A program made the position numbers and the translations under genes. The notes below the pieces were generated by a model that worked only from the letters and a program-made list of their open reading frames with translations, had not been told where the DNA came from and did no database searches. Of a stretch of 41,957 nt of DNA, positions 5,944 to 13,946 are shown in pieces. How positions within the stretch are numbered: position 1 is the first letter of the stretch; each line of letters begins with the position of its first letter. The stretch covers positions 1-41,957 of the forward strand of contig NZ_FMDM01000026.1 in assembly GCF_900090105.1 (NCBI RefSeq), written 5' to 3'. Source of the DNA: Micromonospora humi. Its GTDB lineage: Bacteria > Actinomycetota > Actinomycetes > Mycobacteriales > Micromonosporaceae.

Positions 5944-8460
5944 TCAGGCGCCCGCGGCGGCCACCGCCGTCCGTGCCACCAACGCCCGGCGCAGGTCGTC
6001 GTCCAGGTCGACGACCCGCCGGCGCAGCCCGGGCGTGAGGTCGTCGCGCGCCAGCAGCGCCGCGGCCAGCTCCCGGGTGGGCTGCGCCACGGCGTAGCGC
6101 GGGAAGGCCAGCCCCGCGACCCGGTCCGCCACCCAGGCGGTACGTCTCCGCGCGGCCTCCGGCATGTCGGCGAAGAACCGCTCGACGTAGCCGGCGGTCA
6201 ACTCCCCCTGCTCCGGCTGCCAGAACCCCTCGGCGGTGGCCTCCACCAGCCGGTTCGACAACTCGGCGTTATGGATCACGATCTCCCAGGCGGCCCGCTT
6301 GGCGTCCGCGTCGGGCAGCGCGGCCCGGCAGCCGGCCGCCCGCTCGGCGCCGGTGGCGCTGCGGTCGGCGGCCGACTCGGCGGCGATCTCCGGCTCGCCG
6401 GCGCCACCCAGCACCACCAGCCGGTGCAGCAGCTCCCACCGCAGGTCGGCGTCGACGGCCAACCCCTCCGGCACGCTCTCCCCGGTCAGCCAGGCGGCGA
6501 GCAGCCCGGTGTCCGTGGTGGCACCGATCAGGCCACGGGCCGCGGCGAGTTGCAGCGAGCCGCCCGCCGGGGCGCCCGCCAGGAGCGTCTGGCACGCCCC
6601 GGCGATCCGGAGCAGCGCCGCGTCCCGGGCCAGCGGCTCCAGGTAGCGGTCGACGAGATTGCGGCTGAGCGTGAGCACGTCCTCGGCGATGATCACCTCG
6701 GTCTCGGCCGGCAACGCGGCGGCGATCAGCGCGACCAGCTCGGCGACCGGCCGCTCTCCGTCGGTGGCGGCGTCCAGCGCCTCACCCCAGAGCAGCGCCC
6801 GGGCCAGCGGGTCGTCGAGGCCGGGGAGCAGCGCCGGCACCGCGTCGGCGGAGGCCGGGTCGAGCCGGATCTTGGCGAACGTGAGGTCGCCGGCGTTCGG
6901 CAGCAGCAGGCCGGTGGCGGGCTGACCGACCAGCTCGGGCAGCGCGGTGCGACCGCCGTCGGCGTCCGGTTCGAGGTCGACCTCGAACCGGCGCACCGGG
7001 GCGTCCGCGGTGTGGTGGGCCACGCCGATGCGGTGCGGCCGCAGCACCGGGTGGCTCTCCGGCGCGGTCTGCACCACGCTCACCTCGGTCCAGCGCCCGT
7101 CGGCGTCCGCCGCGGTCTGGATCCGCAACGTGTTGACCTGCGACCGGCGCAGCCACCGCTCGGCCCAGCCGGTCAGGTCGCGACCGGCGGCCGAGGCGAG
7201 GCTGTCGAGCAGGTCGGCGAGCGTGGCGTTGCCGAACCGGTGCTTCGCGAAGTGCGCGTTCAGGCCGGCGAGGAACGCGTCGTCGCCGAGCCAGGCGACG
7301 AGTTGGCGCAGCACGCCCGCGCCCTTGGCGTAGGAGATGCCGTCGAAGTTGAGCAGGCCGGCCGCGGCGTCGACGACCTCCTCCGGGGCCACCGGGTGGG
7401 TGGACGGGCGCTGGTCGGCCGCGTAGCCCCAGGCCTTGCGACGCAGCGCGAACGTGGTCCACGCCTGGTCGAACCGGGTCGCCTCGGCGGTAACCCGGGT
7501 GCCGAGGTATTCGGCGAACGACTCGTTCAGCCACAGGTCGTCCCACCAGCGCATGGTGACCAGGTCGCCGAACCACATGTGCGCCATCTCGTGGGCGATG
7601 ACGGTGGCGCGGTATTCGCGCTGGGTGTCGGTGACCGCGGAGCGGAAGACGTAGTCGTCCCGCAGCGTGACCAGGCCGGGGTTCTCCATCGCGCCGGCGT
7701 TGAACTCGGGCACGAACGCCTGGTCGTACTTGCCGAACGGGTAGCGCTCGGCGAAGAGCTGGTGGAACCGGTCGAGGCACTGGCGGGTGACCGTGAAGAT
7801 CTCGTCCGCGTCGGCGTCGAGGTGCGCGGCGAGCGACCGCCGGCAGTAGAGGCCGAGCGGGATGCCGTCGTGCTCGGACCGCAGCACGTGCCAGGGCCCG
7901 GCGACCAGCGAGACGAGGTAGGTGGCCAGCGGCGCGGTGGGGGCGAACTCCCAGCGCCCGGGCGCCGGCCGGTCGGCGAGCTGCCCGTTGGCCGCCACCG
8001 TCCACTCCGGCGGCGCGGTGACCGCCAGCGTCACCGGGGCCTTCAGGTCGGGCTGGTCGAACGCGGCGAAGATGCGCGGGCCGTCGTCCAGGAAGGACAG
8101 CGCGTAGAGGTAGGTCTCACCGTCGGCCGGGTCGACGAAGCGGTGCAGCCCTTCGCCGGTGTTGGAGTAGCCCATCTCGGCCTCGACGGTGAGCGTGTTG
8201 GTCGCGGACAGCCCGGTGAGCGGCAGTCGCCCGTCGGCCAGCAACGCCAGGTCGAGGTCACGGTCGTCGAGACGGGCCCGCAGGAGTCGGCGGGGCTTGA
8301 CGTCGACGAAGGTCTCGGCACCGGGGGTGGCCCGGAACCGGATGGTGGTGGTGGAGCGGAACCACTCGGTGTCGCCGGTCAGGTCGAGGTCCACCTGGTA
8401 GGACTCGACGGTGATCGACGCGCCACGCGCGGTTGCCTCTGCACGGGTCAGGCTCGGCAT
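5944..8460 (-). CDS. pepN: Aminopeptidase N (M1 family zinc metallopeptidase)
   Basis: An 838-residue cytosolic M1 aminopeptidase that removes N-terminal amino acids from peptides. The exopeptidase motif GAMEN lies at 256-260 and the zinc site HEMAH at 290-294, with the third ligand Glu313 in NESFAEY, so the active site is complete. The C-terminal half is the helical ERAP1-like domain of the actinobacterial PepN group. The ATG at 8460 follows an AGGA site about 7 nt upstream; the open frame extends a further ~590 bp upstream but that stretch is antisense to the DUF397 gene. It is transcribed divergently from DUF397 across 66 bp. Confidence 0.95.
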   Translation of the reverse strand: MPSLTRAEATARGASITVESYQVDLDLTGDTEWFRSTTTIRFRATPGAETFVDVKPRRLLRARLDDRDLDLALLADGRLPLTGLSATNTLTVEAEMGYSNTGEGLHRFVDPADGETYLYALSFLDDGPRIFAAFDQPDLKAPVTLAVTAPPEWTVAANGQLADRPAPGRWEFAPTAPLATYLVSLVAGPWHVLRSEHDGIPLGLYCRRSLAAHLDADADEIFTVTRQCLDRFHQLFAERYPFGKYDQAFVPEFNAGAMENPGLVTLRDDYVFRSAVTDTQREYRATVIAHEMAHMWFGDLVTMRWWDDLWLNESFAEYLGTRVTAEATRFDQAWTTFALRRKAWGYAADQRPSTHPVAPEEVVDAAAGLLNFDGISYAKGAGVLRQLVAWLGDDAFLAGLNAHFAKHRFGNATLADLLDSLASAAGRDLTGWAERWLRRSQVNTLRIQTAADADGRWTEVSVVQTAPESHPVLRPHRIGVAHHTADAPVRRFEVDLEPDADGGRTALPELVGQPATGLLLPNAGDLTFAKIRLDPASADAVPALLPGLDDPLARALLWGEALDAATDGERPVAELVALIAAALPAETEVIIAEDVLTLSRNLVDRYLEPLARDAALLRIAGACQTLLAGAPAGGSLQLAAARGLIGATTDTGLLAAWLTGESVPEGLAVDADLRWELLHRLVVLGGAGEPEIAAESAADRSATGAERAAGCRAALPDADAKRAAWEIVIHNAELSNRLVEATAEGFWQPEQGELTAGYVERFFADMPEAARRRTAWVADRVAGLAFPRYAVAQPTRELAAALLARDDLTPGLRRRVVDLDDDLRRALVARTAVAAAGA

Positions 8461-8526
8461 CCGCTTATCCTGCCCGATGAGGCCCGCACGGGCCTTCCCG
8501 TGACACGTGGCGATGGAGGAACAACG

Positions 8527-8745
8527 ATGGGTCAGCACCCCAAGGGCGATTTCGACCTTTCTCGGGCGGTATGGCAGCGAGCGGAGGGCGACACGTCGGA
8601 GGGCGCGGTCGAGGTGGCCTTCGTCGACGACCTGATCGGGATGCGCAACTCGGCCGAGCCGGACGGCCCCGTGCTGGTCTTCACCCAGGCCGAGTGGGAC
8701 GCCTTCGTCGCGGGCGCCCAGGACGGCGAGTTCGACCTGGACTGA
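8527..8745 (+). CDS. DUF397 domain-containing protein
   Basis: A 72-residue acidic protein with a strong GGAGG site 8 nt before the ATG. The DUF397 pattern is recognisable: an N-terminal W (VWQRAEGD), then VEVAFVDDLIGMRNS, a Pro-Gly turn, and the closing LVFTQAEWDAFVAGAQDGEF. DUF397 genes typically partner a neighbouring XRE-family regulator (as with the BldB/WhiJ-type systems of Streptomyces); none is present nearby, so this is an orphan copy. The usual free Ser/Cys-rich N-terminal section is shortened. It shares a 66-bp divergent promoter region with pepN. Confidence 0.85.
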   Translation: MGQHPKGDFDLSRAVWQRAEGDTSEGAVEVAFVDDLIGMRNSAEPDGPVLVFTQAEWDAFVAGAQDGEFDLD

Positions 8746-8755
8746 CCCCGCCGGG

Positions 8756-9145
8756 TCAGTCACCGTCACCCCAGCCGAGCCCACCCGGACCGGGTGCGTG
8801 GTGGAAACCGGGATGGCCGGCCACATCGGCACAGTGCTCGCCGTCGGGCCCGACCGCGCCGCAGAACAGCCGCTCGGCGCGGTGCCAGGCGTCGGCCGGC
8901 GACAGCGCCGCCGCGCCGAGCGCCAGCTCCGGGCGGAGCAGGCCGAGCGCCTCGGCGTACGCGACGGCCAGCTCGCGTGCGACGGCGGCGTCGGCGGCCG
9001 CGAAGCCGAGATGCACGGTGAAGAACCGCGGTCGGCGGGCCCCGGCACGCCGGGGCCCGCCGATCAGCGGTTCCTCCCGCCCACCGCCCCGCAGCCGCGC
9101 CACCGCGTCGCGGTGCCGCCCCCGTGCCGTCCGGTCGTCGCGCAT
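8756..9145 (-). CDS. Hypothetical protein with C-terminal Cys/His cluster
   Basis: A 129-residue ORF on the minus strand, convergent with DUF397 (10 bp apart), with GGGAGG shortly before the ATG at 9145. The N-terminal 35 residues are very Arg-rich; the middle (FFTVHLGFAAADAAVARELA...) should be helical; the end has FCGAVGPDGEHCADVAGHPG then two His, a Cys/His spacing that could hold a structural zinc. I do not recognise a named family. GC bias at third positions and the ribosome site favour a real gene. Confidence 0.6.
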   Translation of the reverse strand: MRDDRTARGRHRDAVARLRGGGREEPLIGGPRRAGARRPRFFTVHLGFAAADAAVARELAVAYAEALGLLRPELALGAAALSPADAWHRAERLFCGAVGPDGEHCADVAGHPGFHHAPGPGGLGWGDGD

Positions 9146-9393
9146 CCGTGCCCCTCCCCCGTCTCCGGTGACCCCGCCGGGCCTCGCGCCGGCGGGACAG
9201 GACCGGTCGCCGCCGATCCCTGCGTCGAGCGAACCAGCTTTTTCGCTCCCAGGGAGGGGCCAGCGCGGGTCCGGCTGCCCGGCCTCGCCTCCGAACCGCG
9301 TTGACCTGCGGAGACGGAGGATTCGGTCGCGTCACCCCGGGTAGGTAGGGCAGCGTCGTGCAGGGCGGCCGACAGGCGTCAGGAGCAGCCGAG

Positions 9394-10641
9394 ATGAGCA
9401 CCATGCCGAGCGACCGGAGCCCGGACAGCACCCTGGCGTTCCTCCGCGAGGGCTACCGCTTCGTGAGCGCGCGCTGCGACCGGCTCGGCAGCGACGTCGT
9501 GCAGACCCGGCTGCTCCTGGAGCCGACCATCTGCCTGCGCGGGCGGGACGCCGCCGAGCTGTTCTACGACGAGGAGCGGTTCGTGCGGCGCGGCGCCATG
9601 CCGATGCGCGGGCAGCGCACGCTGACCGGGGTCGGCGGCGTGCAGGGCCTCGACGGGGCGGCGCACCGCGCCCGCAAGGCGATGTTCATGTCGATGATGA
9701 CGCCGGCCGCGGTCCGGCGCCTCGGGCAGCTCTTCGACGACGAATGGCGGGCCCGGATCCCGCTCTGGGCGGAGAACGGCCCCGTGGTGCTCTACGACGA
9801 GGTGGGCCGGATGCTGACCCGGGCGGTCTGGGCCTGGGCCGGGGTCCCGCTGGCCGAGACCGACGTGCGCCGCCGCACCGCCGAGATGCACGCCATGATC
9901 AAGGGACCGGCCGTGCTGGGCCCGACGCACTGGCGCGGCGTGCTCGCCCGCCGCCGGGCCGAACGCTGGGCCGGCGAGCTGGTCGAACGGGTACGCGCCG
10001 GCGCGCTGCCCGCGCCCGAGGGCAGCGCCCTGCGGATCATCGCCGAGCACCGGGACGAGCGGGGCGCGCCGCTGCCCCGCCGGATCGCCGCGGTGGGGCT
10101 GCTCAACGTGCTCCGCCCGACGGTAGCGGTGGACCGGTACGTGGTCTTCGCCGCGCTGGCGCTGCACGACCACCCGCACTGGCGGGACCGGGTCCGCGGC
10201 GACGAGGACGCGACCGAGCAGTTCGTGCAGGAGGTACGGCGCTACTACCCGTTCTTCCCGCTCGCCGCGGCCCGGGTCCGCCGCTCCTTCGAGTGGCGGG
10301 GGTACGCGTTCCCGCAGGGCCGTCGCGTGCTGCTCGACCTGTACGGGACGAACCACCACCCGGCGCTCTGGCCGGAACCGGAGCGGTTCCACCCGGAACG
10401 CTTCGCCACCTGGCGGGACGACCCGTTCAGCCTGATCCCGCAGGGCGGCGGCGACCACGACACGGGTCACCGCTGCGCCGGCGAGTGGATCACGATCGAG
10501 TTGATGAAGCGCGCGGTGGGCGCGCTGACCGGCGCGATGAGCTACCGCGTCCCGCCGCAGGACCTCGCGCTCGACCTCGGCCGGATGCCGGCGCTGCCGC
10601 CCAGCGGGATGATCGTCGACGGGGTGCGGCCGGCGGCCTGA
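9394..10641 (+). CDS. Cytochrome P450 of the CYP152 fatty-acid peroxygenase type
   Basis: CYP152 enzymes use hydrogen peroxide to hydroxylate or decarboxylate fatty acids at the alpha/beta carbon and need no redox partner. The 415-residue protein has the family's distinctive features: the Arg241-Pro242 pair in NVLRPTVAVDRY, which in P450 BSbeta (R242-P243) binds the substrate carboxylate and replaces the usual acid-alcohol pair; QEVRRYYPFFP as the ExxR-like helix; and the haem loop GGGDHDTGHRCAGE with ligand Cys361. The ATG at 9394 follows AGGAG at 9381; an upstream GTG at 9358 is open but less likely. No ferredoxin or reductase lies nearby, which fits a peroxygenase. Whether it hydroxylates or decarboxylates (OleT-type) depends on residues I cannot assign with certainty. 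Confidence 0.88.
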   Translation: MSTMPSDRSPDSTLAFLREGYRFVSARCDRLGSDVVQTRLLLEPTICLRGRDAAELFYDEERFVRRGAMPMRGQRTLTGVGGVQGLDGAAHRARKAMFMSMMTPAAVRRLGQLFDDEWRARIPLWAENGPVVLYDEVGRMLTRAVWAWAGVPLAETDVRRRTAEMHAMIKGPAVLGPTHWRGVLARRRAERWAGELVERVRAGALPAPEGSALRIIAEHRDERGAPLPRRIAAVGLLNVLRPTVAVDRYVVFAALALHDHPHWRDRVRGDEDATEQFVQEVRRYYPFFPLAAARVRRSFEWRGYAFPQGRRVLLDLYGTNHHPALWPEPERFHPERFATWRDDPFSLIPQGGGDHDTGHRCAGEWITIELMKRAVGALTGAMSYRVPPQDLALDLGRMPALPPSGMIVDGVRPAA

Positions 10642-10720
10642 GGCGGCCAGGCCGCCGTACCTCCCGACGATGCTGACCGTGCCGCCCTTGCGGTACGGCC
10701 GCTCGGGTCCGGACGTGCGA

Positions 10721-10768
10721 CGGCGGGGGCCCTTGTCAACGCCTGGGCGATGAGAAGGGCCCCCGCCG
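10721..10768. repeat. GGGGCCCC palindromic element, copy 1 (bidirectional terminator position)
   Basis: Arms CGGCGGGGGCCCTT (10721-10734) and AAGGGCCCCCGCCG (10755-10768) are perfectly complementary around a 20-nt spacer that holds the shared GTCAACGCC string (reverse complement GGCGTTGAC). It lies between the convergent 3' ends of the P450 gene and the DUF3618 gene, so it can stop transcription from both sides. Confidence 0.8.
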
Positions 10769-10783
10769 ACCGGGGAGCGTCGG

Positions 10784-11422
10784 TCAGGACCGTGCCTGGT
10801 GCGCGCTCTCCCGAACGTCCTGCGCGGCGCTGCGGCTGTCGTCCTTGACCGCGTGCGCCGCGTCCTGCGCGGTCGAGCGCAGCGAGTCGGCGGCGTGCTG
10901 GGCCGGCTCGCGCAACTCGTCCCTCAGCTCACCGGCGACCTCGCCGAGCTTGGACTTGACCACGTCGCTGTGCTCGGTGGCCTTCTCCTTGACCTGCGCG
11001 GCGAGTTCCTGCTCGCGCCGGGTGGCGGGGATCAGCGAGGACACCAGCATGCCGACGCCGAAGGCGATCACGCCGGCGGCGATCGGGTTGCCCTGGGACT
11101 TCTGCCGGACCACCTGCGGCGCCCGCTGGGCGGCGTCGCCCACCGTGGAGGCGGCGGAGTGCGCCTTGTCGGTCACCGTGGAAGCGGCCGAGGAGGCGTG
11201 GCCACCCACCGAGTGGGCGGCGTGGCCGGTGCTGTGGCCGAGGTCGGAAGCGGTTCCCATCACCTTGTCCTTCACGTTCGTCAGCGCGCTGCGGACGCGC
11301 TGCTTGCGGTCGTCGACGATGCGGCCCGGGCTGACCTTGTACGCCAGGGCGTCCACGTCCGAGCTGAGGTTGTTGCGGGTGGCTTCGATCTCCCGGCGGA
11401 TCTGGTCGGGATCGGTGCTCAT
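10784..11422 (-). CDS. DUF3618 domain-containing protein
   Basis: A 212-residue protein. The N-terminal DUF3618 signature MSTDPDQIRREIEATRNNLS...VDAL occupies residues 1-50; residues 55-110 are Ala/Ser/His-rich repeats (STVTDKAHSAASTVGDAAQ) likely to form an amphipathic helix; a hydrophobic GxxxG-rich helix (112-131) may insert in the membrane; the C-terminal 80 residues are again long charged helix resembling LEA/apolipoprotein-type repeats. Its ATG overlaps the stop of the holin-like gene (ATGA). Such three-gene sets are widespread in Actinobacteria and are usually thought to act at the envelope during stress; no enzymatic activity is expected. Confidence 0.85.
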   Translation of the reverse strand: MSTDPDQIRREIEATRNNLSSDVDALAYKVSPGRIVDDRKQRVRSALTNVKDKVMGTASDLGHSTGHAAHSVGGHASSAASTVTDKAHSAASTVGDAAQRAPQVVRQKSQGNPIAAGVIAFGVGMLVSSLIPATRREQELAAQVKEKATEHSDVVKSKLGEVAGELRDELREPAQHAADSLRSTAQDAAHAVKDDSRSAAQDVRESAHQARS

Positions 11423-11871
11423 CGGGTGACTCCCTCCGGGTGCGGCTTGAGTGCGTCGGGGATGCGCTGCACGCTGTCGTTGGTCTGCTTCAGACCGCGG
11501 ATCTGCTGGGCGTTCTTCTTCGCCTTCGAGTAGAGGACGGCGGCGATCGCGGCCCACACCACCGCCACGATCAGCGCGGCCAGCCCGGAGTCCATGACGT
11601 TGTCGAGGAACTGCCACACCGCGATGGAGACGAAGAGCGCCACCATGTAGCCGCCGAAGCCGGCGCCGCCGTAGAGGCCGGCGGCCTTGCCCGCCTTCTT
11701 GCCCTCCTGGCGGATCTCCGCCTTGGCCAGCTCGACCTCCTGGCGCATCAGCGTGGAGAGGTCGCCGGTGACCTGGCTCATCAGCTCACCGATCGAGCTG
11801 GCCCGCACCTCGTCGGCCTGGTGCGGGGCGCCCGCGCCGGGGTAGCCCGGGTCCTGCGTCGGCACGGTCAT
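11419..11871 (-). CDS. Phage holin family protein (holin-X/DUF1469-like)
   Basis: A 150-residue membrane protein. Residues 20-60 form a charged helix (SSIGELMSQVTGDLSTLMRQEVELAKAEI split by one turn), followed by two membrane helices (about 66-90 and 94-113) with Gly-rich packing, then a basic tail. This matches the Actinobacterial holin-X family, which despite the name is normally a chromosomal housekeeping protein and not a lysis gene. The ATG at 11871 lies 31 bp after the upstream gene of the operon; a longer open extension upstream is antisense noise. Middle gene of the three-gene operon. Confidence 0.85.
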   Translation of the reverse strand: MTVPTQDPGYPGAGAPHQADEVRASSIGELMSQVTGDLSTLMRQEVELAKAEIRQEGKKAGKAAGLYGGAGFGGYMVALFVSIAVWQFLDNVMDSGLAALIVAVVWAAIAAVLYSKAKKNAQQIRGLKQTNDSVQRIPDALKPHPEGVTR

Positions 11872-11902
11872 GCCGCGGTCTCCCTTCTGCCGGTCGGGCG
11901 GC

Positions 11903-12685
11903 TCACGGACGCGGAGCGCCGGTCGACGGGACGCCCGGCAGCGGGTCGGTCTGGGTGGGCGGAGGCAGCGGCTGGCCGGTGCCGCCCGCCGGGTCGGCCC
12001 AGGTGTTCGGCGCGCCGCCGCCCGGGTAGGCCGCGCCCGGCGCGGAGTAGCCCGGGTCCGGCTCGGCGTAGCTGCCCGGCGTCGGGTCGAGGTAACCACC
12101 CGGCGGGGTCTGGGCGGGCACCACCGGCGCGGTCGGGATGACGGCGGTCCGGTCCGGGTCGTAGGACTGCCCGGCGCCACCGTCGTTGCCCACGGCGGCG
12201 ATGTTCCGGGTGAGCCGACCGGCGACCACACCCAGCAGGGCGGCGCCGACCAGGAACGTGCCCGGGTTACGACGGGCGTAGCCCTTGACCTCGTTGAGCA
12301 GGTCGCCCGGCTCGCGCTGCTCCAGCCAGCCGGCCACGCCGTGCACCCGCTCGGCGGCCTGGTGGGCCAGCTCGGTGACCGGGCCGGAGCCGCCGCCCTG
12401 CTGCGCCATCGACCGCATCTCGTCGGCCAGCGACCGCAGGCCGCTGGCGGCCCGCTGCTGCTGCTGACCGGCCTGGCTGGTCACCTGGTTGCGGGCCTCG
12501 CCGTAGAGGTCGCGGGCCTGCCGCTTGGCCTCGCCCACCACCTCCTGACCCTGCTCCTTGGCGGTCTGCGCGACCGCGCCGCCCGCGCTCGCGGCGTCGG
12601 AGCCGACCTGGCGGGCCTGGTCGCGTACGCCGCCGCCGTTCGTCGACTCGTACGTGGCGGACGTGGGGGAAAGATCCTGAGTCAT
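11903..12685 (-). CDS. Hypothetical membrane-associated protein, Gln/Pro/Gly-rich
   Basis: A 260-residue protein that starts the operon with the holin-X and DUF3618 genes (AGGGA before ATG at 12685). Residues 1-140 are a long, Ala/Gln/Glu-rich helical region (AKEQGQEVVGEAKRQARDLY, QQQQRAASGLRSLADEMRSM); residues 141-158 form a short hydrophobic helix (TFLVGAALLGVVAGRLTR), the same arrangement as the NPGxFL motif in DUF883-like proteins; residues 165-260 are disordered, rich in Pro, Gly and Tyr with PGY repeats. Function unknown; a membrane-peripheral scaffold is the natural reading. Confidence 0.82.
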   Translation of the reverse strand: MTQDLSPTSATYESTNGGGVRDQARQVGSDAASAGGAVAQTAKEQGQEVVGEAKRQARDLYGEARNQVTSQAGQQQQRAASGLRSLADEMRSMAQQGGGSGPVTELAHQAAERVHGVAGWLEQREPGDLLNEVKGYARRNPGTFLVGAALLGVVAGRLTRNIAAVGNDGGAGQSYDPDRTAVIPTAPVVPAQTPPGGYLDPTPGSYAEPDPGYSAPGAAYPGGGAPNTWADPAGGTGQPLPPPTQTDPLPGVPSTGAPRP

Positions 12686-12730
12686 GGTGTCCCTTCCGCT
12701 CGTGCGTTCCAGCGGTTTGCGTTTCGGGGG

Positions 12731-12755
12731 GTCACGCGAATGCTTTCCGCGTGAC
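12731..12755. promoter_or_regulatory. Inverted repeat, candidate operator in a divergent promoter region
   Basis: GTCACGCG-n9-CGCGTGAC is a perfect 8-bp inverted repeat centred between the divergent operon start at 12685 and the DUF4383 gene at 12884. Its size and spacing suit a dimeric regulator. A GGGTAGGGCAG string (minus strand, 12768-12758) lies next to it. Confidence 0.45.
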
Positions 12756-12883
12756 AACTGCCCTACCCCCGGTTGCCGGGTCCATGCCTGATTCGTCAAT
12801 TCTCTGCGGAACCGGCCCGGGCCGGTCACAGAATGAGGTGCCGCCCGTCCGGGCGGTGAGCAGCTCGAACGGGGGTGACCGTG

Positions 12884-13354
12884 ATGGCACGCGAACACGC
12901 GCCGGCCCGACCGGCCGTGCAGAAGGTCGCCCTCGCGGCGGCGGCCCTCTTCGTGCTGATCGGCGTGCTCGGCTTCATCCCCGGTGTCACCGCGCACTAC
13001 GGCCAGCTGACGTTCGCCGGGCACCACTCCGGGGCGAAGCTGCTCGGCCTGTTCCAGGTGTCGGTGCTGCACAACCTGGTTCATCTGCTCTTCGGCCTGG
13101 TCGGGCTGGTGGCGGCCCGCCGGTTGGCCGGGGCGCGGGCGTTCCTGGCCGTGGGCGGCGCGCTCTACCTGGTGCTCTGGCTCTACGGCTTCGCCATCGA
13201 CAGCCGCGAGACCGCGGCCAACTTCGTGCCGGTGAACCACGCCGACAACTGGCTGCACCTGGCGCTCGGCTTCGGCATGCTCGCCACCGGCCTGCTGCTG
13301 AGCAACGGGGCGGGCACCGGCAGCCGGCTGGACACCCCGATCGACCGTCCCTGA
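12884..13354 (+). CDS. DUF4383 domain-containing membrane protein
   Basis: A 156-residue integral membrane protein with four predicted helices (about 13-35, 53-77, 83-104 and 120-140) and the family residues GxxHNxxHLxFG and NWLHLALG. DUF4383 is an actinobacterial family of unknown function. ATG at 12884 is preferred because GGGGGTGA is correctly spaced; GTG at 12875 is an alternative. It is divergent from the holin-X operon and shares its regulatory region, so the two may respond to the same signal. Confidence 0.85.
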   Translation: MAREHAPARPAVQKVALAAAALFVLIGVLGFIPGVTAHYGQLTFAGHHSGAKLLGLFQVSVLHNLVHLLFGLVGLVAARRLAGARAFLAVGGALYLVLWLYGFAIDSRETAANFVPVNHADNWLHLALGFGMLATGLLLSNGAGTGSRLDTPIDRP

Positions 13355-13375
13355 GGCAGATGGACACCTGACGGT

Positions 13376-13433
13376 GGGTGAGAAGGGGCCCCTTCTCGAC
13401 GCCAGGCGTTAAGAAGGGGCCCCGCCTTACACG
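13376..13433. repeat. GGGGCCCC palindromic element, copy 2
   Basis: Contains the self-palindrome AGAAGGGGCCCCTTCT (13381-13396), then AGGCGTTAAGAAGGGGCCCC (13404-13423) and the GCCTTACAC end shared with copy 4. It lies between the convergent 3' ends of the DUF4383 and GNAT genes; the GNAT stop codon (TAA, 13429-13427) is part of the element. Confidence 0.85.
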
Positions 13434-13876
13434 CCTACCGGCAGCCGCTTGGCGAAGCAGACGCTGTACGGGTTGTCGACGTACTCGCCGTAGACCGGGA
13501 CGGGTCGGTAGCCGGCGGACCGGTAGAGCCCGATCGCGGCCGGCAGGTAGGTGCCGGTCTCCAGGCACACCGTCCGGTACCCGTGCCGGAAGGCCAGCTC
13601 CTCCAGCGCGACCAGCAACTGCCGGGCGACGCCCCGCCCACGGAACGCCGGCCGGACGTACATCCGCTTCAGCTCGCCGGTGTCCACGTCGAGCGCCTGG
13701 AGGCCGCCGCAGCCGACCGCCCGGCCGCCGACCACGGCCGCCAGGTAGTGGATGTCGTCGTGCACGACTGTCACCTGACCGTCCAGGCCGCCGTCGGCGG
13801 CCCGCAGCTCACGCTGCTGGGCGACGACGAGCGTGGCGATCTCCGGGTCGGTGGCGGGCCGGGATTCGATCAGCAT
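13427..13876 (-). CDS. GNAT family N-acetyltransferase
   Basis: A 149-residue acetyltransferase. The acetyl-CoA pyrophosphate-binding motif is at residues 75-86 (RPAFRGRGVARQ; Arg79-Gly80-Arg81-Gly82-Val83-Ala84), preceded by the ELKRMYV strand and followed by RTVCLETGTYLPAAIGLYRS, a usual motif B. The substrate cannot be read from sequence. The C-terminus LPVGV-stop is encoded partly inside palindromic element copy 2, so the last residue and stop codon derive from the repeat. Stands alone on the minus strand downstream of obg. Confidence 0.88.
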   Translation of the reverse strand: MLIESRPATDPEIATLVVAQQRELRAADGGLDGQVTVVHDDIHYLAAVVGGRAVGCGGLQALDVDTGELKRMYVRPAFRGRGVARQLLVALEELAFRHGYRTVCLETGTYLPAAIGLYRSAGYRPVPVYGEYVDNPYSVCFAKRLPVGV

Positions 13877-13946
13877 CCGGCCACGCTAGGTCGGCCGGAT
13901 TTCGCGGAGGTTTCCGGCCATCGTCCCCAACACGGACGGAGCCGAA

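Noticed and set aside
5932..8520. Long plus-strand open frame opposite pepN
   Set aside because: It is antisense to a clear M1 aminopeptidase with complete active site. Its composition (Gly/Arg/Val/Gln-rich, no domain) is typical of antisense frames in high-GC DNA. Only its last part, the DUF397 gene from 8527, is real.
11419..11871. Prophage holin
   Set aside because: No lysis, capsid or tail genes are nearby; the holin-X family is a normal chromosomal family in Actinobacteria.
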